Positions 1 to 11,771 of a stretch of 64,000 nt of DNA are shown one piece after another. How positions within the stretch are numbered: position 1 is the first letter of the stretch; each line of letters begins with the position of its first letter. The notes below the pieces were generated by a model. The model saw only the letters and a list, made by a program, of their open reading frames with translations, ran no database searches and had not been told where the DNA came from. This DNA comes from Bombardia bombarda (Eukaryota; Ascomycota; Sordariomycetes; Sordariales; Lasiosphaeriaceae). Both the position numbers and the translations under genes were made by a program. The DNA lies in contig JAULSR010000002.1 of assembly GCA_030512295.1 (NCBI GenBank), forward strand, positions 434,001 to 498,000, in the 5' to 3' direction.

Positions 1-31
1 TCCGTCACTAGGCACTGGACCCTGTTTGAAG

Positions 32-2389
32 CTAACGGTCCAGCCTTGATTGTGGCTGCCAACCGTTTAGGTAAGCCATCAAGCCCATCCCAATAAGTAC
101 GACTCCAAGCATAGACGCATAAGGGAGGGTCTGTATTAGGGCCGGATCTTGTGGGGGGACTGTGAGCATTTTGGAGAAAGGTGTTATGGTGTTCGCCCGT
201 GAAAGTGTTGGCACTTCTATAAGATCTTCTGGAGATTCTCCGGGCTGGATTGTTGGTTCCGTGGGAGCGCCGTTCATTATTACCGGCTTCTCCTCCACAT
301 CATGGTCCCGACTCGTGTGCCGGGATCTGCTCTTCGACAGCGAGCGTGACCTGCGCTCGGCCGCTTGCTTTTCTTCCTCGTCGCGTTGTCGAATCTTCGA
401 CACCATCTCAGCTAGTGTCGTGCGGTCGGCATCTCGTTCAGACTCTGCCTTCTCTGCCCGCTGTTTAAATGCATCCAGTTGGTCTCTGAGCCCCATCATC
501 TCTGAAGCCATTGAGTCTATGCGAGCCTGGAACGCGGCTGCTAAGGCTTCGACCTTGTCCGGCTGTGATGGAGGACTTTGCTCCGGACTGGCTGGAGCTG
601 CTGGTACCTCTGGTGTTAAAGGCCGCTCAGCCGGGGGATCAAAGGCCTTGTCCAGTTCCGAGTGACCATTGACCAAAGGAACCGCAGCTGCACCGTTCAT
701 TCTCGCATGGCTGCTCTCTTCCATCCTCTGGATTAACCCTTCTGCTTGCAACCGAGCCTCGCGCTCGGTGTTGAGTAGTTCCTCAAGGGTGCGAATTCGC
801 GCAACATTACTATCAAGCTCCTTTTTAGCAGTGTTGAGCGACTCGGTAAGCTGAATAATCTGACTGGGATAGTCAGGACGGATAGGTGATGTATTTGAAG
901 GGTGCAACTTCGGTCGCTCCGTTATGCCTCGTTTCAGTGGCGGAATATCGGATGAATTAGGCCGTGCGATATCTGGCTTTTCTGGAAGTGGTTGTGATGG
1001 TGGGGGAGCTGGAGGGTCTGAGAACCGCGTTTTGCCACCGTCCGATCGGAACGAAATATTGCCGTTCATGACCATGGACTTGGGCGGATCAGGCACTTCT
1101 GGTTTATCTAAATTCTTGACGTCTTCCTTCGATAAAAGGGCATTTATAAACTGGCCTGTCCTGACCAAGTCCTGGCTTTGCAATCGTGCGTTGCGCATCT
1201 CGGCCTTGAATGGGTTAGCATCATTAAGTCAGTTCGTGAGGGCAGGCTGGCAACTTACATGAAGTTTCTTAACAATGTGCTCCGTCGTGACAATGGGGTG
1301 GTTCATCCAGAACTGCCGCTGTTGGGCTATTCCATTCCCTGGCCCGCTTACGTTGGTGGGTATCGAGCGACCACTGCTTGCTATGGAGGCTTGGCTGCCC
1401 GCTCTTCCTCTAAAGGGAATGCCGGCTAGTGGTAGCATCATTGAACTGTTGGTAGGGTCGAGATCCCCGATGTTCATGTCAAACACACTGTTGGATTGGC
1501 TCAGGTAGCCGGCATGTTCAACTTTGGCGGCGACTTTGTGATGAACGACCGTCTTTTGATCCTCACTCACAATGTCGATACCAAGTTCGAGGTGGTCTTG
1601 AGTCTGCAGCTCGTGGGGTTCGGATTCCCTATTCTCAGCGGATAGTCGTGTCCCGTTCACAAAGGTTCCGTTTGAGGACTTGACATCCCGAATCCATACT
1701 TTTCCATTGGCATCCGCCCATATCTCGGCATGTTGTCTCGACAGCACTTTACTATCAAAGAAGCCGTTGACGGGTGTCGGGACTGTCTTGGCATTCGTTT
1801 GTCGACCGATTCGGAGGGTGTCTGGGAAAAAGGGAACAGAAATTGTCTTGCGCTCGAAGGTGCCATTGAGCGACAGTAGATATAGCACAGGTTGTCGTCC
1901 AGAACCCATGCCCTCGACACCTGGCCTGGACAAGCCATTCTGAGACATGATCTGATTTTGTGGTACCAAAAGCGAGGTAGGTTGAGGCACAGCCGAAATG
2001 CCGTTGACGCCATTAGCCATGGGAGGGCGACCTGCGGCGGATCTTGCGAAGTCTGTTGTTGTATCCGGTTTCCCGTTTGGCCATTGACCCTTTGTCTGTG
2101 GCCTCTTGCGCAGCGCTGTGGTGGGCCACCCGCTCAAGTCTCCCACTAGAGGCATGGAACTACCGTTGCCGGCCGCCTGGGAATTCGCTATCACGGTAGT
2201 GGTGGACGAGTTCGACCCAGTCGATGACACGGATGATGACGAGTTGGTTCGTTGGATGGTCTTGCGAGATACAAACATGTTGAGTCCTCTGCCGTCGTCC
2301 GAGTTCAACGCATTCAGAGACTGTCCGCCATTAATCCATCCCGGTCGATTGAGATTTGCGAAGCTGTGAGGGTTTGCAACAGCCGTCAT
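32..2389 (-). CDS. FHA-domain, tail-anchored protein (PRO45/Far10/SLMAP-like STRIPAK subunit)
   Basis: Exons on the minus strand are 2389-1259 and 1204-32 (767 aa). The 54-nt intron has a GTAAGT donor, a CTAAC branch site and a CAAG acceptor. The start at 2389 opens the MTAVANPHSF stretch; an open frame continues upstream to 2560 but is low-quality sequence. An FHA domain lies at about residues 165-275, with RIGR (193-196), SRQHAEI (217-223) and SSNGTFVNG (238-246), the phosphothreonine-binding signature. Two coiled-coil stretches follow (about 491-540 and 593-662), then one hydrophobic segment (about 740-756) just before the C-terminus, so it is a tail anchor. FHA plus coiled coil plus tail anchor is the layout of fungal PRO45/Far10 and animal SLMAP, which tether the STRIPAK phosphatase complex to nuclear envelope, ER or mitochondria. 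The family call is by architecture; the specific orthology is inference. Confidence 0.85.
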
Positions 2390-3902
2390 GGAGAAAGCGT
2401 GGCAGACGGCGGACGAGAGCGAGGCCGACCGGTGTGGGTAAGAATGCTGGACGAACAGGCTGGCGCGGGCGTGCTTCGCGCCGACTTTTAGGACGCAGCG
2501 GAATTTGTTTGTACAAAACAAGCAGCAAGTAAAGCGAATAGGGATCCGTTTCGGGGGCAAGGTCGGGGGGGATTGAAGGAGGGAATGATTTCGTGTCTTG
2601 TCTAATGTTGTGATGTCGCGACTAAAGTCAGGAGAGCAGGATTAGCTGTGACGTCGGTTGAAGTCACGTCGCAGGACGTCAGGACGTCGCAGGACTCGCT
2701 CGGGTTTGGCGTCTGCACTTAGCAGCCGGGCGACTCGGGCGGGCGCTCGTGGCGAAAGGAGAAACGAACGAACTGCGAGGCAATCAAAGTACTGTGGAGG
2801 CTATCGCTGACATACTTAGAAATGACGGGGCGATGTGGGGATGGGTGGTAAAGCAGGCTGGAAATTGCGATAGTAGCAAGAAAAACAGACGACGTCGAAG
2901 TTGTCAGGATTTTGAGGCGAGGTCTGTCGCTCTCAGTCTCCTGGCCTTGGAGCGCTTAGCGAGGGGGCCAAAGGGTGGTCTGCGCGCACGCGCCAGTGGC
3001 CAGTTGGGTGCTGCGAGAGACTGCTTGCCTGACTGCCTGCCTGCCTGGCTTGAGCCTGGCAGCCTGAGGGATGTCGTGTAGCACAGCTGCCCGGGCCCTA
3101 GTCTGGGCCGTGCTCCCTCCCGTCCCCCTTTCCTTTTTATTTGCAGTAGGATTTAAGATGCGGGATACTTGGTCGTTGGGAGTTTTTGTTTTGGGATAAA
3201 AACTCCCAAATGCAACGCCACGGAACACCGATAAAGTCGTCAAAAGAGACGGGCTGTGGCTTGCATTTCAAGTCAGAAAGTCAGTAATGCTAGCGCATAC
3301 CCGTCACGCCTCGTGGAGTTTTGCAATGGCGCTTTCTTCATTGCTGAAGGAGACTGCGTAGCACGTGAGCCCTGACGAGAAGCGTCACGTGAGCATTGGC
3401 TGGTGAAAGCACTAACGGAGTCCCCCGAGAGGGTCAAGCATCTTGCAAGTGAATCTGCTAAAGCGCACGAATGGTACAAAAAAGAACGGGATACGCAGCT
3501 CACCGTCGCGTCGCAACTTCGTTTTTTAGTAGGGACATTTGTCACTGTCACAGCTCACAGCTTGGGACCAAGGGAGCTACGGTATCATTCTGATTTTAGC
3601 ACTTGTAATAAGAATAGACTGTTGCAAATCTAGAAACTTGGGACGGTGATGCATAGCAGGTAGAGTTCCATGGAACGGGATAATAACAGTTCCTTCGTTC
3701 TGGCTCCAAGCTTAAATGGAGGCAACAGATACCTAACCTAGCGACTCGAACCACCACCGTCCGTGCGTTTTCTTTTGCCCGCGGCAACCCCAACCCCGAC
3801 TGACGCTGCGCATTCGATTCGTACCAAGTTTGACGAGAACGAACTCCAGAAGCTTGTTCTCTCCCAGATCGTTCACCCAGTCGTCCACAACAATCTCACA
3901 AA
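2390..3902. other. Divergent intergenic region between FHA gene and mgr2
   Basis: About 1.5 kb separates the two start codons, so it should hold both promoters and 5' leaders. It contains short repeated CACGTGAG/TCACGTGA-type words near 3361-3392 and GACGTC words near 2650-2690, which resemble E-box/CRE-like sites, but I cannot assign a factor. Small open frames here (for example 2749-3081) have no protein-like character. Confidence 0.5.
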
Positions 3903-4663
3903 ATGCCTCCTCCTCCCAGCCATGGCGGTGCCGTTGGGCCGTCCAACGTCGAAAAATGTATGCATCTCCCAACGCTCGCTGTCGCTGTCGCTGTCGCGGT
4001 CGCGGTCGCGGTCGCGGCTGCCGTTGCAGTGGCGCCTTGACCCGGGGGCAGTCGAGTCGCAAACACTCGCAGTCGCAATCGGGATAGAAGCCAGCTAACA
4101 TGGGCCTTGCTTGGTATAGTCAAGATGGGCGCCTTGATGGGCGGCAGTACGTGCCCGGTTTTCTTCCTCTTTACCTCTCTTCCTCCCTCTGTGTTTGCTA
4201 TGCCATTGCTGCATCCTGACCTGACCCGCTGACGTGTGCATTTCTATCCAGCTGTCGGCTGCATTATCGGCTTCATCTTCGGTTCGTCCCGAAACCCTGC
4301 CCGCTCGCTCATTTCACCACGTCGAGGACAAGTCTGACAGCTCTCAGGAACCGTCAACATCTTTAGATACGGAGCCGGCCCGAATGGAATTATGAGGACG
4401 CTCGGGCAATACATGTTGGGATCCGGAGCAACCTTTGGGTACCGTGCCCCCCTCATCGCTCCCCTCCTCCTCCTCCTGCTTCTGCCCTCGCGACTGACAC
4501 TATCCCCAGCTTCTTCATGTCAATTGGCAGCGTCATCAGGTCCGACTCGTCGTCCCTCATCGTCCAGGAAGCCTACCTTCACGCCCAGCGACGCCCCATG
4601 ATGATGGCAGCAAAGGCTTTCCGCCCTTCTTATTACCCGGCACGACGCGACTCTGACCAGTGA
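3903..4663 (+). CDS. mgr2: Mgr2/Romo1 family mitochondrial inner-membrane protein
   Basis: Five exons join in frame: 3903-3957, 4120-4146, 4252-4281, 4348-4438 and 4510-4663, giving 118 aa. The product starts MPPPPSHGG, continues KMGALMGGTVGCIIGFIFG and has the signature RYGAGPNGIMRTLGQYMLGSGATFG followed by FFMSIGSVIRSDSS. This is the Romo1/Mgr2 family: two short membrane segments rich in small residues. In yeast, Mgr2 is a TIM23 presequence-translocase subunit that gates lateral release of preproteins and helps couple TIM21; metazoan Romo1 is related. Two exons are only 27 and 30 nt long and carry the first helix, so automated gene callers could miss them. The first intron (162 nt) holds a CGCTGT/CGCGGT hexamer run. 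Family identification is firm; the role is from yeast. Confidence 0.9.
3976..4024. repeat. Hexanucleotide microsatellite in mgr2 intron 1
   Basis: Repeats of CGCTGT grading into CGCGGT units sit inside the first intron of mgr2. The run shows in all frames as Arg/Ser/Leu-rich nonsense peptides that should not be taken as coding. Confidence 0.8.
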
Positions 4664-5317
4664 TTGTGTGACCTGCCTGCCTGCCTCCTCCGCATCGTCG
4701 CGCTATCTCGAGTACGGAACGACGCTATGTAACTGTTGAGTGTATATATATTGATTTGCCCTCGAGGCGAAATGGTTTGGCGTTCGGGAAACTGGCATTA
4801 CTCTAACTCGTTAAAGACCGTGGAGATGAGAGCTTGCTTGGGTTGTTCTTCTTTGTTTATGGTATCTCAACCATAACAAAGTTTTCTAACATTTTGAGGA
4901 GCAGAAGAGGAAAATTGCTTAAACAACATATGCGGCTCGGACGTGGACCATGTTAGTTATGTTATCGTGCGCCACTTTTCGGAACAGTCGAGACACAACT
5001 ACCAGACATGGAGCTTCCACGGCGGCTCGGGTCAATTTGCCCCGCCATCATGTTGATGCTGGCTCATGAATGAAAGCGCCGTTGTTGGATGCTCACCTCC
5101 TCTATGCATGCGATCGATTTGTTCTCGATCCTGGGACTAGGGTTGTAGCGATGCTCAGTGTATGCTGCCGGCATTTCACAAGTGCCGAATGGTGCAAGCC
5201 GTGAATTTCTTTCCGGGGAGGCGTCTCCTTCTTCCCGGCAGTTAAAGTCTCGTTGCAATGTTCACAGCACATTGGTTGAACAAAACAAAGCCTCGGTGAC
5301 GCTCGGAAAAGTTCATC
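4664..5317. other. Intergenic region downstream of mgr2
   Basis: This should contain the mgr2 3' UTR at its start. A TATATATA stretch near 4743-4750 may relate to 3' end processing. I see no gene, RNA or repeat in the remainder. Confidence 0.4.
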
Positions 5318-6130
5318 CTACGAGAAAGCCGTGTTTTTGCGTGCTGCTGTCTGGCGTGGTGGCACAATGCCAATGTTGGTCTCGGTAATTAGCAAGGCAG
5401 CCCTGAGATGGTCCGAGACATGCGGGAAAACGAAGGCGGCGTCAGGGTCGATCTCTATCTTGTGGGAGGGAGTCGCCCATGTCCACAGCTCGTCAACTGA
5501 CTGTCCAATCTCAAGGGCGGCAGAAGCCCGCGAATTTTCCACAGTTGGTGCAACAGGACAACACCCTTGTGACACGACACGGGAGCGTTGGGATAATAAA
5601 TTGAACAGGGCAGCGAGTAGGGTCCCCGGGAGTTCGGGCAAAAAGAAGCTTCCTCTTGTGTTCACCGGGTCCTTGGTTATCGGAATGCTTTTGTTCCATT
5701 GCCGGATTGTCTCGTCCAGGGCCAATATGACAACCTGATCTCCTTTCTTGTGGCGACGCAATGGCGCTACTTGGAAAAGGGGGAGACGGGCCCTATCCTT
5801 GTCCGATTTTAATCCATGTCGGAATGGCGGCGCCTGCATGACTGAGATGAGGAGATTTTTGTGGTGCTGCCGATCAAGGCAAACAAGCAAGACAAGCCGG
5901 GCGACAGAAGCGCCTTCTCGACTTCTGAGCCCTTGGTTGAAGCGTATCAATCGAGGCCATTCTCGAAAGCGCAGGCGTGTTGGACTAAGAAGACTGCAGT
6001 GATTATTCGAATGAGCTGACTTTGCAGGTCCTCTTACGGATACCAACTTCCTTACTATGTGGTTTAACGATACTCGAGCAGTGCGATGGCGAGTACAGTA
6101 CGGACCATACGTACCTATCGAAAATTCCAA
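5318..6130 (-). CDS. Unrecognised 270-aa open reading frame
   Basis: An uninterrupted minus-strand frame of 270 codons runs from an ATG at 6130 to a stop at 5318. I do not recognise the product. Its C-terminal two thirds has mixed composition that looks protein-like, with stretches such as GDQVVILALDETIRQWN and FLPELPGTLLAALFNLL, while the first 60 residues look random. No signal peptide or membrane segment is evident. It lies isolated between mgr2 and the laccase. It may be a lineage-specific gene, a decayed fragment of one, or chance; the length argues mildly against chance. Confidence 0.3.
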   Translation of the reverse strand: MEFSIGTYGPYCTRHRTARVSLNHIVRKLVSVRGPAKSAHSNNHCSLLSPTRLRFREWPRLIRFNQGLRSREGASVARLVLLVCLDRQHHKNLLISVMQAPPFRHGLKSDKDRARLPLFQVAPLRRHKKGDQVVILALDETIRQWNKSIPITKDPVNTRGSFFLPELPGTLLAALFNLLSQRSRVVSQGCCPVAPTVENSRASAALEIGQSVDELWTWATPSHKIEIDPDAAFVFPHVSDHLRAALLITETNIGIVPPRQTAARKNTAFS

Positions 6131-8177
6131 GACAAGAAGGCGCTCCTAGTGGAGGTAGCTGAAAGCCAATGCAGCCAGCCAAATGCGGCATCAATTTTTC
6201 CCGAGCTTCTCTGCAGTTGGACTGCAGTCCAACATGACCTACATACATCGAAAATACCGGTCACTGGTTAGATACCATAGGTAGGTTGTGATTACCTCCT
6301 TGCCTTATTAGGTACACATGACAAGTCGAATCTGTGTGGATGATACACCACAACCCGTTATTTACCTTCAATTCCCTGACTAGGTACCCTAGATAAACTA
6401 TCTATTGCTACGGATACAACCAGAGCAGAACACTGAGGTTTACGGATCCCACAGCCGTCTTCACCACGGTGGACCAAAATAGACACGCTCTACTACATAA
6501 CACTTCGTCGGTGGCTGCCAACCTTGCATGAACATTCACAATTCTCGACTTACACAACACGTGTAGTTATACGTTGCACAAAGCACCCGATATTCTAATT
6601 GGACATGCGGTATAAAGTTTTCGAGTCTCTGCATTCCGGACGACGCACTTGCCTACGTACCTGGAATAGGCAGTACTGCTGCTTGTACTTCGAGTTGGTT
6701 GACGCCCCTGCCCTCATCGGACATCTGGATACCATGTCGGGCCCGGCAGTTGAAAGTTGTGGTGGGTAAGCACTCTACCCCCAACTAGGTTGGGAGCCTC
6801 TGGGTTTAGGTAGGTACCTAGTAGTTACCAAACATGCGAGGTAGGTATCGGCTTGGCAGCAACCAACGGCTGGATTGGCTTTGGTCTTGTTTGCGTGCTT
6901 CTGAGTTTTTCAAGGGGGGGCCTACAATAAGTCCAGTCTCCAGTTCAGACTCCAAAAGAAAGAAAGCCGTTTCTTGGAGGTTCGGCTGATTTATTCTGAT
7001 CCCTCCATGTCCAAGATGGACCATAGCGATCGTCCGCCCTCAACGGTCAGACCTCCTAACCCTTGCATTTTATACATGAGATGGAGTTCAGCTTCCCCCA
7101 TCTTGGAGCGCCACCAGCATTGATCCCTTCTCAGATCACACACCCCTACCAAGATTATTCTGGCGGGATCCTACTCTAGCGCCGGCCCATTGGGCCACCC
7201 GCTTTCTCACCCCTTCTCCTGTCGTTTACCGTGTCATCCCCCCTTTTCTGCCCCTTTCGTTCAGGGCGTCTCCAGAAAAAGAAACTTCCTATTTTGACAA
7301 CACAAGGCGTTCAGCGAAGGCGCACGACCCCCTTGCGGGACCTGGCGGACGATCATTTCCGTCTTGCTTTCTCTGTATACACGGAATTCTACAGGAGTAT
7401 GCCAACTCATCTACACGTATCGTGCACTCTTCCTCAAGTTTAACAGCTTTGACGCAACAACCACCGGGCCGCATTCATGCACCACATCTCATTGGTTCAC
7501 ACAAAATAGACAGGATGGAGAACAAATGTGCCGGTAATCAAGTCATGATGGTCTTTATCAAAGCTGATATGACTGGATTATGGGCGGTGGTGGTGGTGGT
7601 CGATCATCAAGATCTGTGCATCAGAAGTCTTAAACGTCTGAGAGGCGGCGGTACGTAGGCAGGTGCGTGGCTGTCTGGGACCAGCAAAGATAGCTGTCAA
7701 GCCTTGACAGACTAAAGCACAATGCACTACTTATGTGCCTACACGAGCTGCAGTTCAAATGTCTTGGAATCACGCAGAGACGAGAGCACCCAAGACAGGG
7801 ATTGTCCATTGACGAAACAAATGAGGCGAAGGGTTTTGGTCCGGCATCTTTTGTACCCGTCATAGTCGATCATCACAGTGTGTGTTGCTGTGGTCCAGCC
7901 CTCGCCCATTTACCCTGATACGCCCCGGTCTACGGCAGGAGGAGAAGGAGGAGAAAGAGGCGCAAGGAGGCGTCTCCAGCCTTGGGAAACAATATATCCC
8001 GGCACAACCTCATCGTGCGTTGGTGTATATCTCCTGGCTCCGCTGCTCAACTAACTAGGGGGTGCCCAGTGGTGAGCCTTTTGTCTCTGCTTTCCCTTCC
8101 CAGTCGCTCGTTTGACACTGATCTCTTTAATTTTTGTTTCCTACTGTCGCTCGTTTTGCACATAGTAATCGCCCATC
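6131..8177. other. Intergenic region upstream of the laccase
   Basis: About 2 kb without a convincing coding frame. It is rich in GGTAGGTACC/TAGGTACCTA-like words (for example near 6400 and 6810-6840), which recur in many spacers of this window. The last few hundred bases should hold the laccase promoter; 7988-7994 reads ATATATC and is a weak TATA-like candidate. Confidence 0.4.
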
Positions 8178-10310
8178 ATGGGCATGATCAGAGGCTTGGT
8201 ATCCTCACTGGTCTCTGGCATTGTTGGAAAGCTTAGCCAGCAGAGTACTAATGGGTGAGTGCCAGTTGCGAGGCATGGTGAGATGCCCACCTGGCGACTG
8301 ATGCTGACCATACTCTGTAGCTCATCTGTTCTCGGCACCCTTTTGGTGCAATTTCTTCCGTTCTTCTTGACCAACAACCCCATGCCCAATGGATACCCAT
8401 GGGGCCAGTGCACCGACTATGGAACGAACCCATACCGCGACTATCCGAGAACCGGTGTAATCAGATCATACGACTTCACTGTGAGCCGCGGGGTCATCGC
8501 CCCAGATGGATACCAGCGGGAAGTCCTACTTGTCAACGGGGCCTTCCCTGGGCCTCTCATCGAGGTGAACTGGGGAGACAAGATCATTGTGAATGTTCAC
8601 AACAACATTACGGGTCCGGAGGATGGCACGGCGATCCACTGGCATGGCTTCTTGCAGCAAGGCACTCCGTGGGAGGATGGCGCCCCCGGCGTGACTCAGT
8701 GCCCTGTTGCACCGGGCAAGAGCTTCACCTACGAGTTCGTCGCCAGTCTGTTTGGCACCACTTGGTACCACGCCCACTACTCAGCTCAGTACGCTGGTGG
8801 CATTGTTGGGCCCATGGTCATTCACGGACCTACAAAGACTAAATACGACCATGACATTGGCCCCATCATGCTCAGTGGTATGTCTATGCTTACTTATCTT
8901 TGACCTCCCCTCCCCTGGACCACACAAGACAACCACCCACTCCATCATGATTCCAGACTGATGCCTTGAGCAGACTGGTATCACAAGGAATATTCCGACA
9001 TCGTCGAGGAGATGCTGCAGCCAAATGGTAGTCTGCAAGTCTTCTCCGACAACAATCTCATAAACGGAAAGATGACATTTGACTGCTCGACGGTTGCTCC
9101 GGGAGACAAGACTCCGTGCACTGATGGTGCCGGCATCTCCAAGTTCAAATTCTACACGGGCAAGACACACCGGCTGCGCTTGATCAACTCCGGGGCAAAC
9201 GGCATCCAACGCTTCTCCATCGACGGGCACACGCTTACCGTCATCGCCGAGGACTTCACCCCCGTGAACCCGTACAACACCACCGTGGTCATTCTCGGCG
9301 TTGGCCAGCGAACGGACGTCCTCGTCACTGCAAATGCCGGCACTGCGACTTCGGCCTTCTGGATGCGTTCCAACCTCACCGTGTGTGGGGGGGCTCGCCA
9401 GCCCAATGCTCTGGCTGCTGTCTACTACGAGAGCGCCGACACGACCAAGTCACCCACGAGCAAGCCGTGGCCCCTCCACAATGCAAGCCTCTGTGCCAAC
9501 ACCGACCTGAGTCTCTCAGAGCCGCTATACCCCATGGCCCTGCCCGAGCCGAGCATCACCCATACCATGTCGATCGGGACCATCAAGAATGCGTCGGACG
9601 TCAATCTGTGGACTTTTGACGGCGTCTCAATGCGAACCAACTACAACGCGCCTGCGCTTCTGCAGGCGAACGCGGGCAACTTTTCCTTCCCCGGGGTGTG
9701 GAATGTGCGCAACTTTTACACCAACTCGTCCATCCGTATCGTCGTCCAGAATGACTCGCCCGCCCCGTGAGTGCAAGCAGTGCCTTCCTATGTACCTCAC
9801 AGTTCGGCTGCTAACCCCGGCCCTCCCTTCTCTTCAACCCGCCCAGGCACCCAATGCACTTGCACGGTCACAACGTCTACGTTGTGCACGAGGGCCCCGG
9901 CGTCTGGGATGGCAGCATTACGCGTCCATCAAACCCAATGAGACGAGATGTTGAGCTTGTCCGCCCCAATGGCCATCTCGTGATCCAGTTTGATGGCAAC
10001 AACCCTGGTATGTCATTTTCCCGAATTAAACCCCCCCTCATGGCCACTTCTCTATGGGAAGGAATAGAGACAGGCTGCGTGGATAGTAAATGGTAGATGC
10101 CTCAACCACTGACACAAAAACCTGACAGGAGTCTGGGCCTTCCACTGCCACATCGCATGGCACGCCTCAGGCGGCTTCTTCGCCTCCTTCGTCGTCGACC
10201 CCGCCAAGATCGAGGCCTTTCACATCCCCATGTCGGTTGCGCAAACGTGCAGGGACTGGTCCGCCTGGACGTCTCACAGCGTCGTCGACCAGATCGACAG
10301 CGGTACTTAA
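8178..10310 (+). CDS. Ascomycete laccase / multicopper oxidase
   Basis: Five exons, 8178-8254, 8321-8877, 8974-9766, 9847-10007 and 10129-10310, encode 589 aa. All four copper signatures are intact: HWHGFLQ (132-138), WYHAHYSAQ (174-182), HPMHLHGHN (477-485) and HCHIAWHASGGFF (535-547). Cys536 is the type-1 copper ligand. The residue ten positions later, the usual axial site, is Phe546, whereas many ascomycete laccases have Leu there. The protein ends DSGT, close to the DSGL/V/I C-terminal plug of asco-laccases. Multicopper oxidases of this type oxidise phenols and reduce oxygen to water. The N-terminus is unusual: exon 1 encodes a mildly amphipathic segment, and the strongest hydrophobic run (about 27-41) comes after it, so secretion versus membrane anchoring is unclear. 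The neighbouring genes give no pathway context. Confidence 0.93.
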
Positions 10311-11771
10311 CACGTAACATGATACAAACAAGAACCCCTTCCACCACTATTCCATAGACCATCATTTGTTACAGCAAGCCTAGCATAGGAAATGTTTCCT
10401 TAGCGATAGCAGCAGGGATATCGATATCGGTATTGCAGCACCCTGTCACAAGGGGAGAGTATGTGGGGTGTTGGGGTGGTTGTTCTTTTCCTTTGCTGTT
10501 TTACGGGCTGCTTCTTCACTTCATGGCTGTCACAAAGATGTTTTTGGTAATACGGCTACCTACTTATATATACTACACATCCACGTGTACGAGGATGAAA
10601 GATGATACTACTAATAGCCTATAAGTTGGATACTGTACATGGAGCATAAGAGGTAGAGAAAATACACACAGAGGATTTCATGGAATAGATTACTTCTTTT
10701 CCAGCCGTCAAAATCAAAGTACGTAGCTTGCATGTGAACAGTATATGTGCATGAGCAGCCTCGTTCTGACCTCGCTTCAACAATAGAGAAGTCGACGGGG
10801 GTAGTAGGCTTCCAAAGGTTTCCATTGTCGGCAGACGTTTTTACCTGTTTTGTACCTTACAGCTCTGTTATGAGACGAGTCCCCCCCCCCCCAGAAATTT
10901 AAGGTGAAGAAAATAAAATCCAATGACAGCGGGACCGTTCACAGTACTTCAATCATACTACTTGCTGCAGCAGCAGGTAGCAGAAGGTGCGAGCCATGTC
11001 ATACACGGGGTTGTTACCAGACTAATTGCTCCATACTGTAGTAGTCAGCAGTTAGAGAATGCTAATGCTGAAGAGTCGGCGATGGGAAAATCAAACAAAC
11101 AATGCCATGGCGTTAAGAGACACCATAGCGAGAACGACACTGATGAAGTGAACAATTCTCCCTATAGCTTCTCCATGACCAGGAGCTACAGTCTGACCCA
11201 AAGCTATCAGTGTGTAGGTACGTGGCGTTATGGCTGGCATTGTGGTTTTGACCACAGTTACAATCCAACCAGGGCGCGTGCTCGATAGCCCAGTGACCCG
11301 GGTAGAACAGAGCATCATGCAATCATCTTTGCCCCCATTCTTCATCCTTCATAAAAGTGCCTGCCTGCTAGGTGTGGCTGCGGATTATATCCAACGCCCC
11401 TATTTCTCTAGGCTTGGTATGCATGTATGATTAGGTATGTTATCCAGGACAGCCGAGTGTCACGAAAAGAACCAAGTCCAATCAAATACCAGCCGAGGCG
11501 GTGCTCCGCAGCGAGGCGTTTTCCCCACCTTTGTCGTGCGTTGGTATTGGAGAGCCCACGTCATCGACAACGCGATGGATGTAGTGAAGGCCAGGACGTC
11601 ATTGAAGCTGCTCTGCCGTCAAATCTACTAAACAAGACACTAATCGAAGTTGGGATACGAGAGGTCCAGCAACCCTTGAGCTGTCTTCATCTGCTCTGTC
11701 AACAACAAACATCAGCACAAATCCGATTTCAAAGGCCTCAACCTCTGTCCCCAAGCAATAAGCTAGAAAGG
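10311..11771. other. Intergenic region between laccase and GST
   Basis: Contains the laccase 3' UTR, one copy of a diverged repeat (10833-11042) and the GST upstream region. The frame upstream of the GST ATG is open from 11427, but that extension has no protein-like character. A C-run at 10881-10892 lies inside the repeat copy. Confidence 0.45.
10833..11042 (+). repeat. Diverged dispersed repeat, copy 1
   Basis: This stretch aligns by eye with 13500-13753: shared blocks include TGTTATGAGACGAGTCCCCC, GAAATTTAAGGTGA, AGCGGGAC, AGAAGGTGCGAGCCAT, and CAGACT/CTCATTGCTCCATACTGTAG-like ends. Both copies are in the same orientation. Many differences are transitions, plus a roughly 50-nt gap relative to copy 2. 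The TGTTA start is compatible with an old solo LTR, but no terminal CA or target duplication is clear. Confidence 0.6.

Noticed and set aside
11427..11771. N-terminal extension of the GST frame
   Set aside because: Open by chance; residues look random and typical GSTs begin near 11772.
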